From Metallosphaera cuprina Ar-4 (lineage in GTDB: Archaea > Thermoproteota > Thermoprotei_A > Sulfolobales > Sulfolobaceae), in assembly GCF_000204925.1 (NCBI RefSeq), contig NC_015435.1, positions 1,629,160 through 1,693,159 on the forward strand: DNA of 64,000 nt. The letters are read 5' to 3'. Positions 25,568 through 35,216 of the stretch are shown one piece after another. Below the pieces are notes generated by a model. It searched no databases and was not told the origin of the DNA. It worked only from the letters and a program-made list of their open reading frames with translations. The translations under genes were made by a program, and so were the position numbers. Within the stretch, counting starts at the first letter, position 1, and every line of letters starts with the position of its first letter.

Positions 25568-26881
25568 ATGGATATCCTGGATAAAGTCGATAAAGTAGAA
25601 TGGACCAAAACTCACACTCTACTCTTCACTTCTCTTATCTTAGGATTCTTCATGTGGGGAACTATAGGCACCATTGCACCTCTATTATATCCGTCTGTCA
25701 ATAACGTCTTCTTCATTTTAGCCCCAATCTTAGCCACCCTAGCTGGAACGCTCATTTTCCCTCGTATATCAGACAGGAGGTATGGAAGGAAGAAAACCTT
25801 CATGATCACAATGTCAATGTATGGAGCTGGAGCTCTTATTATAGGGATTATATCTGTATTATCGATAGTAACTAGGACATCGCTAACTTCTCCGCTGATG
25901 TTAGTTCCCCTCACTGTAGGGATAGTCCTGGGGGTCCTAGGTGTAGAAGGGGAAGTACCTGTTATGTTATCTTATGCTGCCGAAATGATGCCGTTAAGGA
26001 GAAGAGAGCAGATCCTTATACTTGCTCCTAACTTCGATAACGTGGGAGCTATGATAGCCTCAGCTGTCGTTATACTATCCTCCTCCCTAGGTCCGTCAGT
26101 GGAGCTATTGACCCTGTCCTTAACCGCTCTAATTGGACTGTTGTTCTTAGCTCTAGTCAGGTTCAGGCTTCCAGAGTCAGTTCGTTGGCTTTACTCAAAG
26201 GGGAAGATAGAGCAGGCTAAAGCTGAGATCTTAAAGCTAGGAGAGAAGACAGAAGACATTCAGGAAAAGGAGAAAGTAAGGAAAGTGAGCCTTTTTTCAA
26301 GATACTGGTTTCTAGTTGCTATTGGTATATCCCAATACTTAACCTATGGACTGATGGCGTACTATATAGGAGATTTCTACTTCCCTAGCTTGGAAAATTA
26401 CATAGTGTTGATCGCTAACGTTGGGGCCAGCGCAGCAGGTTTCTTAGCTGGGTTCTTAATAAACTATGTAAAGAGCAAGATGTTCTCTCTGTTCTCCTTT
26501 TTAGGAGGTACAGTCACTATGATAGCTATCCTTTTGACGATAGACTCAATCACGTATGACATGACGTTGTTTTATGGGCTTCTTCTGCTGAACATGGCTT
26601 TCAGTGAGTTCGGATGGGCAGTACGAACCATTTATGAACCATTGATCTTACCAAATAATAACAGGGCTTTCTTAATAGGGCTAGTAAGGGTGTTCCCTAT
26701 AACGCTTAACTCTATCTCCGTATACTTCCTTAGTTTCTCTAACTCCCCAGTAGTTTACGTATTGTACAATACTGGGCTATGGGCTCTTGGGGCAATCGCG
26801 TCAATCCTTTGGTACTATAAAGGATACGACGTTAACCTAACTCCAATAGAGGTGTCGTCACAAAGTAAAGTGCTTTCCTAA
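25568..26881 (+). CDS. MFS transporter, sugar-porter-like
   Basis: A 437-residue 12-helix permease. Seen: the loop 2-3 motif ISDRRYGRKKTF and the PESVRWLYSKGK motif after helix 6, which is the PESPRWL hallmark of the sugar/metabolite porter families. A long cytoplasmic loop (residues about 205-245) joins the halves. Likely substrates are organic acids, aromatic acids or sugars, but none can be chosen. Leaderless transcript expected from the TATA box 26 bases before the ATG. Confidence 0.9.
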   Translation: MDILDKVDKVEWTKTHTLLFTSLILGFFMWGTIGTIAPLLYPSVNNVFFILAPILATLAGTLIFPRISDRRYGRKKTFMITMSMYGAGALIIGIISVLSIVTRTSLTSPLMLVPLTVGIVLGVLGVEGEVPVMLSYAAEMMPLRRREQILILAPNFDNVGAMIASAVVILSSSLGPSVELLTLSLTALIGLLFLALVRFRLPESVRWLYSKGKIEQAKAEILKLGEKTEDIQEKEKVRKVSLFSRYWFLVAIGISQYLTYGLMAYYIGDFYFPSLENYIVLIANVGASAAGFLAGFLINYVKSKMFSLFSFLGGTVTMIAILLTIDSITYDMTLFYGLLLLNMAFSEFGWAVRTIYEPLILPNNNRAFLIGLVRVFPITLNSISVYFLSFSNSPVVYVLYNTGLWALGAIASILWYYKGYDVNLTPIEVSSQSKVLS

Positions 26882-26963
26882 AACAGCAATCCATCAATTT
26901 GAATTCTTTTTAACTATAATGATAAAATATTCTTATACTGATACAGCTAAATATCCACTTGAA

Positions 26964-27356
26964 ATGAAAATAGTTCTGGCGTATGACGGTTCTGACTACG
27001 CTAAAAAGGCAGTTTTGTTCACGCTAAAAATAATGAGGGAAGTGGATGAGCTACATCTCATATCGATAATTAAGGAAATCCCTAGAAGTCCTGAACAAGT
27101 GGTTTTAGAAAGTGAAAAGAAAGCGGAGGAGTCATTAGAACAAATAAAGCGGGAGATACAAGGTTACAAGGTAGTTTCAAAAGTCTTGGAGGGCTCAGAC
27201 GTTGCGAGTTCCATCATAGATTATTGCAACAAGATCGAGTGTGATCTAATAGTTACAGGGAGTAGAGGGTTAACGGGCTTGAAGAAAGTGGTATTAGGTA
27301 GCGTATCCAGCTCTCTGGTCAATAAGTCAAGTATTCCTGTTTTAGTCGTTAAGTAG
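26964..27356 (+). CDS. Universal stress protein (UspA family)
   Basis: A single-domain UspA protein. Seen: VLAYDGSDYAKKAV at the start and the ATP-binding signature GSRGLTGLKKVVLGSVS near the C-terminus (G-2x-G-9x-G-S). I use the ATG at 26964 (130 residues): CTTATA at 26932-26937 is about 29 bases before it and the family normally begins at this point. An in-frame ATG at 26919 would add 15 residues, but it has no TATA box at the proper distance. Confidence 0.9.
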   Translation: MKIVLAYDGSDYAKKAVLFTLKIMREVDELHLISIIKEIPRSPEQVVLESEKKAEESLEQIKREIQGYKVVSKVLEGSDVASSIIDYCNKIECDLIVTGSRGLTGLKKVVLGSVSSSLVNKSSIPVLVVK

Positions 27357-27370
27357 AAAAGAGATATATC

Positions 27371-27376
27371 TTTTTT
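27371..27376 (+). promoter_or_regulatory. T-run: probable end of usp transcript and TATA element of the ABC exporter
   Basis: The T6 run lies 15 bases past the usp stop, where archaeal termination is expected. The same TTTTTTATC is centred about 26 bases upstream of the exporter ATG at 27400, so it can also act as that gene's TATA box. Confidence 0.4.
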
Positions 27377-27399
27377 ATCTATAAACCGATATTGCTTTT

Positions 27400-28350
27400 A
27401 TGTACTCGATAGAGACTCGGAACCTCACAAAGAAATACGGGGACTTTGTAGCTGTTGATCGAATTTCCTTCCAAGTAGAGAAGGGAGAGATTTTCGGCCT
27501 ACTAGGACCCAATGGAGCTGGCAAAACCACAACGATAAAAATGTTGACAGGACTCACGCCTCCTACAGACGGAGATGCAATAGTATCTGGTTTCAGCGTT
27601 AGGAAGAACCCAAAAGAAGTCAAATCTAGAATAGGTTGGCTCTCCTCAGAAGTCATATTGGATGATGAGCTTTCTGCCTGGGAAAATTTAGAGATTCAAG
27701 CCAGACTTACTGGAGTTAAGAACTGGAAAGAGAGAGCAATAGAACTGTTGAAATATTTTGAGATTTTAGAATTTAAAGACAGAAGAACAGGAAAGTTCTC
27801 TACAGGAATGAGGAAAAAATTAGAGATAACCATGGCGTTACTTAATTCCCCAGAGGTGATTTTCATGGACGAACCTACAATAGGCCTTGACGTTAACACT
27901 CGAGCTTCATTATGGAACTTAGTGAGGGAGATAAACAAGGACTACCAAGTGACAATTTTACTTAGCACTCACTATATGGAGGAGGCAGATTTTCTTTGCA
28001 CCAAAATTGGAATAATCAATAAAGGTAAAATAATAGCGTTAGGAAGTCCGGACGAACTGAAAGCTAAGTTTGGGGGTGACATCATAGAGATAGAACTCAA
28101 AGAAGGAAACATGAAATTAAATATCGATAACGCTACTATTACAAATAATAAGATAAGGATTAAGGTCGACAACGCTGAGTACAAAATAGTTGATATCATT
28201 AAACAGATCGGAGATAACAACATAAAGGGAATAAAGATAAACAAGTCTAGTCTAGACACGGTCTTCATTAATCTAACGGGAGGGACAATGGACGAACAGG
28301 ACTTCGATCCCAGGAAATTCTACGCTATGATAAGGAGGGCGAGAAGATGA
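27400..28350 (+). CDS. ABC-2 type exporter, ATP-binding subunit
   Basis: A 316-residue ABC ATPase of the DrrA/CcmA type. Seen: Walker A GPNGAGKTTT (around residues 36-45), a signature motif reading FSTGMRKKLEI instead of LSGGQ, Walker B VIFMDEPTIGLD, and the switch His in LLSTHYMEEA. The C-terminal 90 residues form the extra domain common to this group. It overlaps the permease gene by 4 bases (ATGA). Such pairs export drugs, lipids or other hydrophobic compounds; the cargo is unknown. Confidence 0.94.
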   Translation: MYSIETRNLTKKYGDFVAVDRISFQVEKGEIFGLLGPNGAGKTTTIKMLTGLTPPTDGDAIVSGFSVRKNPKEVKSRIGWLSSEVILDDELSAWENLEIQARLTGVKNWKERAIELLKYFEILEFKDRRTGKFSTGMRKKLEITMALLNSPEVIFMDEPTIGLDVNTRASLWNLVREINKDYQVTILLSTHYMEEADFLCTKIGIINKGKIIALGSPDELKAKFGGDIIEIELKEGNMKLNIDNATITNNKIRIKVDNAEYKIVDIIKQIGDNNIKGIKINKSSLDTVFINLTGGTMDEQDFDPRKFYAMIRRARR

Positions 28351-29114
28351 TAGACCAACTCTATGCCCTTTACATGAGGGAAGTTAAGAGAATATTTAGG
28401 AGCGTATACATGTGGATAATGCTAATCTCACAGCCAGTCATGTGGCTAGTGTTCTTCGGAAGTAGCTTCTCTGGAGTACCTTCTCAAGTACTTACAAGCT
28501 TCTTTCATACAACTAACTACATCGCATTTATCCTCCCTGGCGAGTTGTCAATATCCATGCTTTTCGTCGGAATGTTTAGTTCAATGAGCTTAATTCAAGA
28601 TAAACGATTCGGATATCTGAAACGAGTACTAATAACGCCTACTCCAAAGTATTATGTGTTCCTCTCTAAAACTCTAGGCGGAATGACGAGAGGCCTTTTG
28701 CAAGTTCCCATATTACTAATCGCAAGTTTCATCTTAGGCGTTAGAATAAACATTACGCCTCTTTCTATAGCTGTGCTTTTCGTTTCACTCGCATTTGTTG
28801 GTATTGGCTTTTCTTCCCTTTACTCGCTCTTTACATTAAAGACTGCTGATTGGCAGGCTCCAGGCGTGATCTCTAATTTAATTAATTTACCTCTTATGTT
28901 TTCTAGCACTGCGCTCTTCCCTGAGGCCTTCTTCCCTAGCTGGCTAAAGATAATAAGTGATGGGAACCCGTTAACTTACGCAGCAGAGTTAAACAGAGAA
29001 ATTTTACTGTATAATGATCCGTCTTGGAATTATTTGTTATATCTAGCAATATTCTCCTTATTTATGCTAGTACTAGGAAGCCTACTTACAAACAAATATT
29101 TAAATGCAGAATAA
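28347..29114 (+). CDS. ABC-2 type exporter, permease subunit
   Basis: A 255-residue membrane protein with six hydrophobic segments, matching the ABC-2 permease family: an N-terminal YMREVKRIFRSVYMWIMLI, LPGELSISMLFVGMFSSMS, and the region LPLMFSSTALFPEAFFPSWL typical of the last extracellular part. It is translationally coupled to the ATPase by a 4-base overlap and forms the membrane half of the exporter. Confidence 0.93.
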   Translation: MIDQLYALYMREVKRIFRSVYMWIMLISQPVMWLVFFGSSFSGVPSQVLTSFFHTTNYIAFILPGELSISMLFVGMFSSMSLIQDKRFGYLKRVLITPTPKYYVFLSKTLGGMTRGLLQVPILLIASFILGVRINITPLSIAVLFVSLAFVGIGFSSLYSLFTLKTADWQAPGVISNLINLPLMFSSTALFPEAFFPSWLKIISDGNPLTYAAELNREILLYNDPSWNYLLYLAIFSLFMLVLGSLLTNKYLNAE

Positions 29115-29130
29115 AATTATTTAAGTTTAT

Positions 29131-30531
29131 TTAAGTTGGGATTTTCTTCTTTAAGGCATTCATATACTCTTCAATTGTTATAACCTGGTTATTTTCGTCC
29201 ACAACTAGAGATCCTGGCTTGCCCTTCCTGCCTTTAGCTATGTACCATACAGCTGTTACAGAAACTAGACCTATCAACATGGCAGTTGAGAACATATCAG
29301 GTAATGGTAGAGATAGAATTACTCCAGAACTATTGATAGCTGTAGCTATCAAAGGTATTAAGATCGTGTTCCATGACAATTGATTGATCCTATAATAGAA
29401 GAAGGGAACTCCTATTCCATCTATTATTCTGCCGGCTAGCCAGAAGATTCCCGATATGGCTGCCACGTCAGTAAAAGCACTAGAGATTCCTAAACCCATA
29501 GTGAATATCGCAGAAAATAGAGCAGATAGCCCTCCAATAAGTAAAGTGGCAACTACCGGTTCACCGTTTTTCATACTGTGCTTTAAGAAAGTAGGTGCCG
29601 CATCTTCTCTAGCTAGGTTAAAAAGTATCCTAGAGGACCCTATTGTAGTCCCTATGTTTGATGCTAGAAGGCTATTTACGGCTAGAATTAGAACTGCGAT
29701 CATAGGGATGGTTCCGAATCTATACATTTCATAAATAATAGGTTGATTTGAGTTCGCTAGATCGGAGAGCGATCCGTTCCAAAGAGATACCAACGCATAA
29801 GTACCTAAAAACATAGCTACACCTCCTATTGCTAGAGCTAACCACATGCCTTGAGTTATGTTCTTAGTTGGTTTTTTTGTCTCTTCACCCAGATAAGAGG
29901 CTGCGCCAGCTCCCGAAATGCTAACCATTGAGAGTACGAAAGCGAGCGCTACATTGCTCGCGCTCACGTCATGCGGGGTAAAGTACTCGGGATAAAAAGG
30001 TCTGAAAAGGGAGATCACGAAAAGCACCACAAGCAGGGCAGCTTCTGCCGTAGCACTGATTGTCACTACATAACCTAAAACCTTCTTTATATCGGTCAAG
30101 GATATTAGGGTGGGATAGATTAACCCCAACGCTATAGTTAATGGAGCTAACCACCAAGGCGAGCTGATTCCGATAACCTTTAGCCCAGTATTAACTAGAA
30201 GATATATAGCTAGGGCATTCACAGCGTTAAGAAGCGAGTAAGCGAACACCTCGGTTAGAGCCTCAAAGAAAGAGACGGACTTCTTTCGCCAAGCGCTCGA
30301 ACCAAACGTATAAAATCCTCCAGGAGAGGCTATCTTCTTCGTGTAACTTGTGAGAGTGTATATCCACAGGGCACTGCCAAGAAGTGCCAGTAAGGTAGTA
30401 AATACAACAGAGTAACCAGCGTATGCTATAGCTGCAGTTGTAGTTGAAACTACACTTCCTAGGGGTGCCGTAACTGCCATTGCCTGCCCGTACGTTTCTT
30501 TTAAAGAAATAGCTCCACGGTTTAGCTTCAT
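29131..30531 (-). CDS. APC-family amino acid permease
   Basis: A 466-residue 12-helix transporter. Seen: the helix 1 region GQAMAVTAPLGSVVSTTTA, a consensus-like AYAGYSVVF, SPGGFYTFGSSAWRKKSVSFFEA between helices 2 and 3, and SISGAGAASYLGEETKKPTKNI, all as in the amino acid-polyamine-organocation superfamily. The substrate is probably an amino acid or amine. It converges on the ABC exporter with a 16-base gap. Confidence 0.9.
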   Translation of the reverse strand: MKLNRGAISLKETYGQAMAVTAPLGSVVSTTTAAIAYAGYSVVFTTLLALLGSALWIYTLTSYTKKIASPGGFYTFGSSAWRKKSVSFFEALTEVFAYSLLNAVNALAIYLLVNTGLKVIGISSPWWLAPLTIALGLIYPTLISLTDIKKVLGYVVTISATAEAALLVVLFVISLFRPFYPEYFTPHDVSASNVALAFVLSMVSISGAGAASYLGEETKKPTKNITQGMWLALAIGGVAMFLGTYALVSLWNGSLSDLANSNQPIIYEMYRFGTIPMIAVLILAVNSLLASNIGTTIGSSRILFNLAREDAAPTFLKHSMKNGEPVVATLLIGGLSALFSAIFTMGLGISSAFTDVAAISGIFWLAGRIIDGIGVPFFYYRINQLSWNTILIPLIATAINSSGVILSLPLPDMFSTAMLIGLVSVTAVWYIAKGRKGKPGSLVVDENNQVITIEEYMNALKKKIPT

Positions 30532-30719
30532 AATCTCCCTATAAGCCTTTCGATCCTAAAAGTTTAAAAAATTTCCCTAATTTTTTTGACTCTTTTCATG
30601 AAAGCTTAAAGGGAGTTATCCTCGAAAAGTTTCAAATAGGCTTAAAGGAAAAATAGTATCTCTTTATATTTTACCTGGGCTAGATGGAAAACTTTTAGAC
30701 TCATGAACAGATAAGTATT

Positions 30720-31046
30720 TTATGTGACCGCTTTGTCTCCTTCTACAAGTTCTGAAATGGTCTTAATAACTGAATCAAACCTAATTTTCATCTCAGGTGG
30801 AAAGGGTTTCTTTACTTGAACACTTTTTAACTGATTTAATCCATCTTTTAGAGACATACGTAATTTATTGAAATCTCCCGAGTAGTAGGATAGTTTTACT
30901 GACGCTATTACTTTCTTAACCTTCTCATAATCCTCTTGTGAGATGTTTCCCTCCTTTAGAAGAAAGGAGTTAAGATCCTCCATCAGGAGAGGAAATTGAA
31001 GATCGATTAACTTCCAAACTTTAGATATAAAGGTATCCATGATCAT
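30720..31046 (-). CDS. Small helical protein of unknown function
   Basis: A 108-residue, almost entirely helical, lysine- and glutamate-rich protein (for example QEDYEKVKKVIASVKLSYY) without any motif that I recognise. No membrane segment or signal peptide. Codon pattern and length suggest a real gene. The start may be the first ATG or the ATG two codons later. Flanked by the permease gene and a divergent ATPase gene. Confidence 0.6.
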   Translation of the reverse strand: MIMDTFISKVWKLIDLQFPLLMEDLNSFLLKEGNISQEDYEKVKKVIASVKLSYYSGDFNKLRMSLKDGLNQLKSVQVKKPFPPEMKIRFDSVIKTISELVEGDKAVT

Positions 31047-31176
31047 CTCGTGGTATTTCTCCTCGATAGATTATAAAATCTCACCACAGTACTCAGTGAC
31101 TTTCTCTGTCTCTCTGATTTAGGCTTAGAGTGAAGATGCAAGATATTTTATATTAGTAACCTTAAACCTTATTATA

Positions 31177-31764
31177 TTGATTAAAATTAGCGTTTTAGGT
31201 ATAAAGGAGGGCATAGGTAAGACCACTATATCGTTGGCGTTGGCTAAAGAGCTATCGAAAGAGGGCAGAACCTTACTCGTTGATAAAACCCCGAGTTGTG
31301 GGCTTTGGAGGAAGATAGGCCTGGATGGGGACTTCGCTTGTCAAGGACAACTATGTTTCCTCAAGTTATTTAAAAGGCCCTTTAGGATAGAAGAGTTGGA
31401 TGAAGATAGCATCAAGTCGAAACTAATATCAGCGTACAAAGAAAGGTGGGATTATGTGGTCATAGATAATTTTTCCTGTGCCGTTCCAGAAAACCCAATT
31501 ATAGGCTTAGACGTTGATTCATTACCAATCTTCGTTACTGATCCTTTCAACGTTCGTGTCACGCTGGAATACAGTGAAAGATTTTTTAGAAAATATGGCC
31601 TCATTATTAACTTAACTCAGAGAGAATATAAAATAAATAAAGAAATTAGTAAACTTTTTCAGATAAGTGTTTCAATACCTGTAACGGAAGAGAACGATGT
31701 TGGACTATTCCTTTTACCTCTCATTGCAGATCTGAAAGGGAGAAAACAAACTCTTTATGAGTAA
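31177..31764 (+). CDS. MinD/ParA-like ATPase with degenerate Walker A and clustered cysteines
   Basis: A 195-residue protein of the SIMIBI P-loop class. Walker A reads GIKEGIGKTT (8-17): the signature Lys10 and catalytic Lys15 are present but the usual GG is EG. YVVIDNFS fits Walker B. Cysteines at 41, 55 and 60 (SCGLW, ACQGQLC) lie where ParA proteins have none, recalling Cys-bearing metallocluster ATPases. The start is TTG; an A/T-rich TTTTATATTA is about 27 bases upstream. It precedes a heme-A-synthase-like membrane gene by 109 bases, so a role in metal or cofactor insertion can be suggested but not shown. Confidence 0.75.
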   Translation: MIKISVLGIKEGIGKTTISLALAKELSKEGRTLLVDKTPSCGLWRKIGLDGDFACQGQLCFLKLFKRPFRIEELDEDSIKSKLISAYKERWDYVVIDNFSCAVPENPIIGLDVDSLPIFVTDPFNVRVTLEYSERFFRKYGLIINLTQREYKINKEISKLFQISVSIPVTEENDVGLFLLPLIADLKGRKQTLYE

Positions 31765-31873
31765 CTTTTGATATCTACTTCCAAGGAAACCAGCTCCAGG
31801 TAGAAAAAGAGAGGTTCAATATTAACACGATTCTCATCAAACTATTTTAGCCCCACATTTCATTGAGTAAATC

Positions 31874-32653
31874 ATGATATACTCACAACTCGGAATAGTA
31901 GCGTCTGGACTAGCAGGTTTAACCGTTATACTCGGTGGAATAGTTGAAGGATATGGCTACGGTTTGTCTTTAGGAACGAAGTGGCCTTACACGAGAGATA
32001 TTCATCAGATTGCCTTGAAAGGAGATCCAGAGGCGTTACACAGGATCAGCGCAACAATTGTAGGTCTCTTATCATTAGCTTTCCTTATTCTTTCTCCTTC
32101 GGTCATCACCGTGATAGGATTCGTGTCTGTAGTGTTTACTGCACTTTTGGGTATGGCTACACTTTATGTGTTAGCCGGTAAACTACCCTCAATCTTTCAG
32201 GGCCTTCATGATATAGCTGCTTACACCACTTTTGTAACCTATCTTCTCATCTTTCTGCAAGGCTTAGGATATAACGTAAATATAGTCCAGTTCCTAGAAC
32301 AGGCTATAATACCTCCGCATTTCCTTTACTTCGTCATATTCATGGGAGGTGTAGTGACTGGATTGAGAAGAATGACAAAGCCAATAGGCCAAGTTAAGAA
32401 GCCTCAAGGCAAGTTGCAATGGGCTTGGGCAATACACGGTCTTCTCGCTTTAATATTTGTAATTGCTGTGATTTATCTACATTTTTGGTTAACTTTAGCA
32501 TTTACAGTGGCTGAGGTAGCTGTTGGTCTTCTGGTTTATAGGTCAATCAATAAGAACCCGGGCAAACCAGGCATAACAATTGGTTTACATCAGTTATTTT
32601 CCTTACTAACAGTCGTTGCGATTATCCTCAACTCCTTGGCTATCGTGTATTAA
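31874..32653 (+). CDS. Multi-pass membrane protein, possibly heme A synthase (CtaA/Cox15)-like
   Basis: A 259-residue protein with about seven to eight hydrophobic segments. Histidines lie at helix ends: ALHRISATIVGLLSL (helix 2 region), FQGLHDIAAY, AIHGLLALIF and GLHQLFSLLTVV. The LHR-x(2)-A and LHQLFSL patterns, and the GGIVEGYGYGLSLGTKWP loop, resemble the heme-binding helices of CtaA/Cox15, which makes heme A for terminal oxidases. The similarity is by eye only; a cytochrome b-type or DoxX-like protein is possible. Confidence 0.6.
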   Translation: MIYSQLGIVASGLAGLTVILGGIVEGYGYGLSLGTKWPYTRDIHQIALKGDPEALHRISATIVGLLSLAFLILSPSVITVIGFVSVVFTALLGMATLYVLAGKLPSIFQGLHDIAAYTTFVTYLLIFLQGLGYNVNIVQFLEQAIIPPHFLYFVIFMGGVVTGLRRMTKPIGQVKKPQGKLQWAWAIHGLLALIFVIAVIYLHFWLTLAFTVAEVAVGLLVYRSINKNPGKPGITIGLHQLFSLLTVVAIILNSLAIVY

Positions 32654-32680
32654 ATCAGTTGAGATGCATCAATTCACCTG

Positions 32681-34981
32681 TCATCGTGTTGTGAACTCAT
32701 CATTTAATGAGCTCAACGAAACGCCTAAGTAAGAACTGTCATCTAAGTTATAATATCTTTTTGCGAGGAGATTAATTGCTTCGTGGATAGCTTCAATGGA
32801 GTTAGTTCTACTCTTTCCCACTGTGGAGTTAAGGTATGACCATGGCATGCCTTGCAAAACTTTAGCTATCAGGACTTTCTCTAATTCCTCGTCTAATTTC
32901 CATTCCCTTCTACCGTCCCAAAAGTACTTTAGGGTAAGGAGATGAATCGAATCTGCGGAAGACTCGTAAGGGCTCGTTCCCTGAAGGAATGCGGCCAGTT
33001 TGGCCAAGTGTATCATACTCAATTTGACCTCTTTAAAGGATTTAGAGGCCTCTAAGAGCAACATACTCATTTCGGGTGTCATGTTAAAGTAAACATCATG
33101 GAGAGTGTTAAGCAGTTTCTCCTTAAAGATGAAGGAGGCTATGCTAACTATCTTTTCAGCTATTTCCGAGAGCGGCCTTATAACGACAACAGGAAAATCA
33201 CCAAATTTCTCATTTCTTCTTGGGGAGACGTGAACTGGAACGAAGCCGTTTCTAGTCCAGAATCTAAGCACTTTTGGATCTCCCATAAATGAGGAACCTA
33301 TCCAGTCGACTTTTAGATTCTTAGCGTCCTCGACTATCATTCTTAGCAGATAACTTCCGAACCCTTTATCTTGAAGTTCTGGTACTGTAGCTATCCTTAC
33401 TACTCTCCATCCGAGCATTGATCCTACTTCTCTAATCCTGGTATGCTTCAATAACCTGTCTGGGATGAGATCCCCATCGAAAGTACCTCCCTTTAAAGCT
33501 AGGTCTATCATAGAGCCAGATAAGTTACCTTCTATGGATATTTGCGCTACCGAAATGAAGCCTTCATTTGTCCTAATGCCCTTAAGGATGTGATGAGGTC
33601 CATCGGCCATTATCATAAGATCGTCTGGGTTGTTCCTGTAGTGAGCTGAAATCAAAATACCATAAGCTTGAGAGAGTTGAGCGTCATCGAGGAACAGAGA
33701 TTCCTTATCAAGCGTTAGATACTCAGCGGTATCCAGAGTCTTAGGCTTAGTTATCTCAGCGTTAAGAAGAAGAGAGTCGTATAACCAACTCTCTATTGGA
33801 TCTCCTTCTGCGTACCTAAGAGGTTTGCTCATCGTAAGCCATCTAGTCCAAGCGTTCTTCTGCTCCAGAACGCTTTTAAGGTACTTAAGGAAGGCCTTTC
33901 CAGATCCCTCATAGCCATAAACGGTGGAAACTAAGACTACCTTCCTCCATCTGTTTAAGTATTGAGCTAAAAGGTTGATCCCAATTGCGGCCGCCTCATC
34001 CACAACTAAAATGTCCCCATCCTCACCAACAGCAGTTTCAGGAGAGACGTAAACGATAGAGAACCTATCACCCCTAACTGACCTAATTATCCCCATGTCT
34101 GATTTCTCTACTTCGTTTGGGATATTCATGACATCGAGACCTCTCTTCGCGAACTCCATTATTTGAGAGACCGAGGCTAATGAAGGGGCTGTAATAACTA
34201 TTCTTCTCTCTCTATCAGAATCAGCTATGAAAGCGGCTATCCCTAGACCAGTTACTGCACTCTTGCCCCTCCCTCTAGGGGCAGTTAAAACTAGTATTCT
34301 TTTACCTCCTCGATACATTATCCTGAACTCCTCAAGCACCTTATCCTGTTCGTCCGTGAGGCATAGATCATGTATCTCCTTCGGAAAATAAATGCTCTTC
34401 AAAGGTCTCTTCTCCGTCGTAGGCCTAACCTCTCCCGTAAAGGGGATTGATGTGTAACTCTCGTCTATAATAAAGATACCTTGATGCTCTCTTAGTTTCC
34501 TCCTAAATCTTCGCTCATAATAATCATACACCTCACCGTTCCTAGCTATCGAGTTCCTAAAGATCTTATTCTTAGTTAAGTCGTCAGTATACATAACTAC
34601 TAGTCCTCCACCTCTAACTAAGTCCGTAAGACGGCCCAGATAATTCGGCTGAAAATTATCAACTAGATCCATCACCACTAAGTCGTACGTTTTGCCCAAA
34701 TAGTACTCAGAACTAGAGTAGTCTATGTCCTCTACGTTTCCTAACAAGCCTTTTATAGAGTTGAACCTCTCCTTTGATCCAGTAACCCAAGGATGAAATG
34801 CGTAAGCTCGTGTATCCCCATTAAGGGTCTCATTATAAATCGAAAGGACAGACCTCAGGTCGTCTAAATAATCCCGTTTCTCAATATATACAAGGTTCCT
34901 ATAGAACCTCCTTTTAGAATCCAGGAGTGACTCCTTTAACTTTGTCAGAAAATCGTCCCGTAACATAGTGTCACAATCCAT
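32681..34981 (-). CDS. tmcA: tRNA/RNA cytidine N4-acetyltransferase TmcA (paralogue 2)
   Basis: A 766-residue second TmcA-family protein with the same four-part architecture: N-terminal domain, helicase with Walker A TAPRGRGKSA (233-242) and VVDEAAAIG Walker B, GNAT domain with RIATVPELQDKGFGSYLL, and C-terminal RNA-binding part. Catalytic motifs look intact in both paralogues, so neither is an obvious pseudogene. The C-terminal tails differ most. It overlaps mazG by 11 bases at the first ATG; an ATG five codons later (34966) sits just past the mazG stop and is an equally good start. Confidence 0.92.
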   Translation of the reverse strand: MDCDTMLRDDFLTKLKESLLDSKRRFYRNLVYIEKRDYLDDLRSVLSIYNETLNGDTRAYAFHPWVTGSKERFNSIKGLLGNVEDIDYSSSEYYLGKTYDLVVMDLVDNFQPNYLGRLTDLVRGGGLVVMYTDDLTKNKIFRNSIARNGEVYDYYERRFRRKLREHQGIFIIDESYTSIPFTGEVRPTTEKRPLKSIYFPKEIHDLCLTDEQDKVLEEFRIMYRGGKRILVLTAPRGRGKSAVTGLGIAAFIADSDRERRIVITAPSLASVSQIMEFAKRGLDVMNIPNEVEKSDMGIIRSVRGDRFSIVYVSPETAVGEDGDILVVDEAAAIGINLLAQYLNRWRKVVLVSTVYGYEGSGKAFLKYLKSVLEQKNAWTRWLTMSKPLRYAEGDPIESWLYDSLLLNAEITKPKTLDTAEYLTLDKESLFLDDAQLSQAYGILISAHYRNNPDDLMIMADGPHHILKGIRTNEGFISVAQISIEGNLSGSMIDLALKGGTFDGDLIPDRLLKHTRIREVGSMLGWRVVRIATVPELQDKGFGSYLLRMIVEDAKNLKVDWIGSSFMGDPKVLRFWTRNGFVPVHVSPRRNEKFGDFPVVVIRPLSEIAEKIVSIASFIFKEKLLNTLHDVYFNMTPEMSMLLLEASKSFKEVKLSMIHLAKLAAFLQGTSPYESSADSIHLLTLKYFWDGRREWKLDEELEKVLIAKVLQGMPWSYLNSTVGKSRTNSIEAIHEAINLLAKRYYNLDDSSYLGVSLSSLNDEFTTR

Positions 34982-35216
34982 ACTTCTTCTTTAAAGCCTC
35001 CTCTACGTTAACACCAGTTAGGTTAGCAACTGAAATTGTCCAGGCAATAACATCTGCTAACTCCTCCTCGATAGATTTATTGTCGCCTTGAAGGAGAGCC
35101 TCTGCAAGTTCTCCCACCTCTTCAGTCAGCCATGTGAAGGTTGCATAAATCCCTCTCTCCTTATCCTTTTGGAAGTACATGTCCTTAAGTCTGGATTGTA
35201 ACTCATTCAATTCCAA
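34971..35216 (-). CDS. MazG-like nucleotide pyrophosphohydrolase
   Basis: An 81-residue single-domain all-alpha NTP pyrophosphatase. Seen: WLTEEVGELAEALL (ExxE metal-binding motif) and EEELADVIAWTIS (ExxD motif), the four acidic residues needed for Mg2+. Such enzymes remove non-canonical or excess NTPs. It lies between a small unknown gene (14-base overlap) and tmcA paralogue 2 (overlap), in one transcription unit. Confidence 0.9.
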   Translation of the reverse strand: MELNELQSRLKDMYFQKDKERGIYATFTWLTEEVGELAEALLQGDNKSIEEELADVIAWTISVANLTGVNVEEALKKKYGL

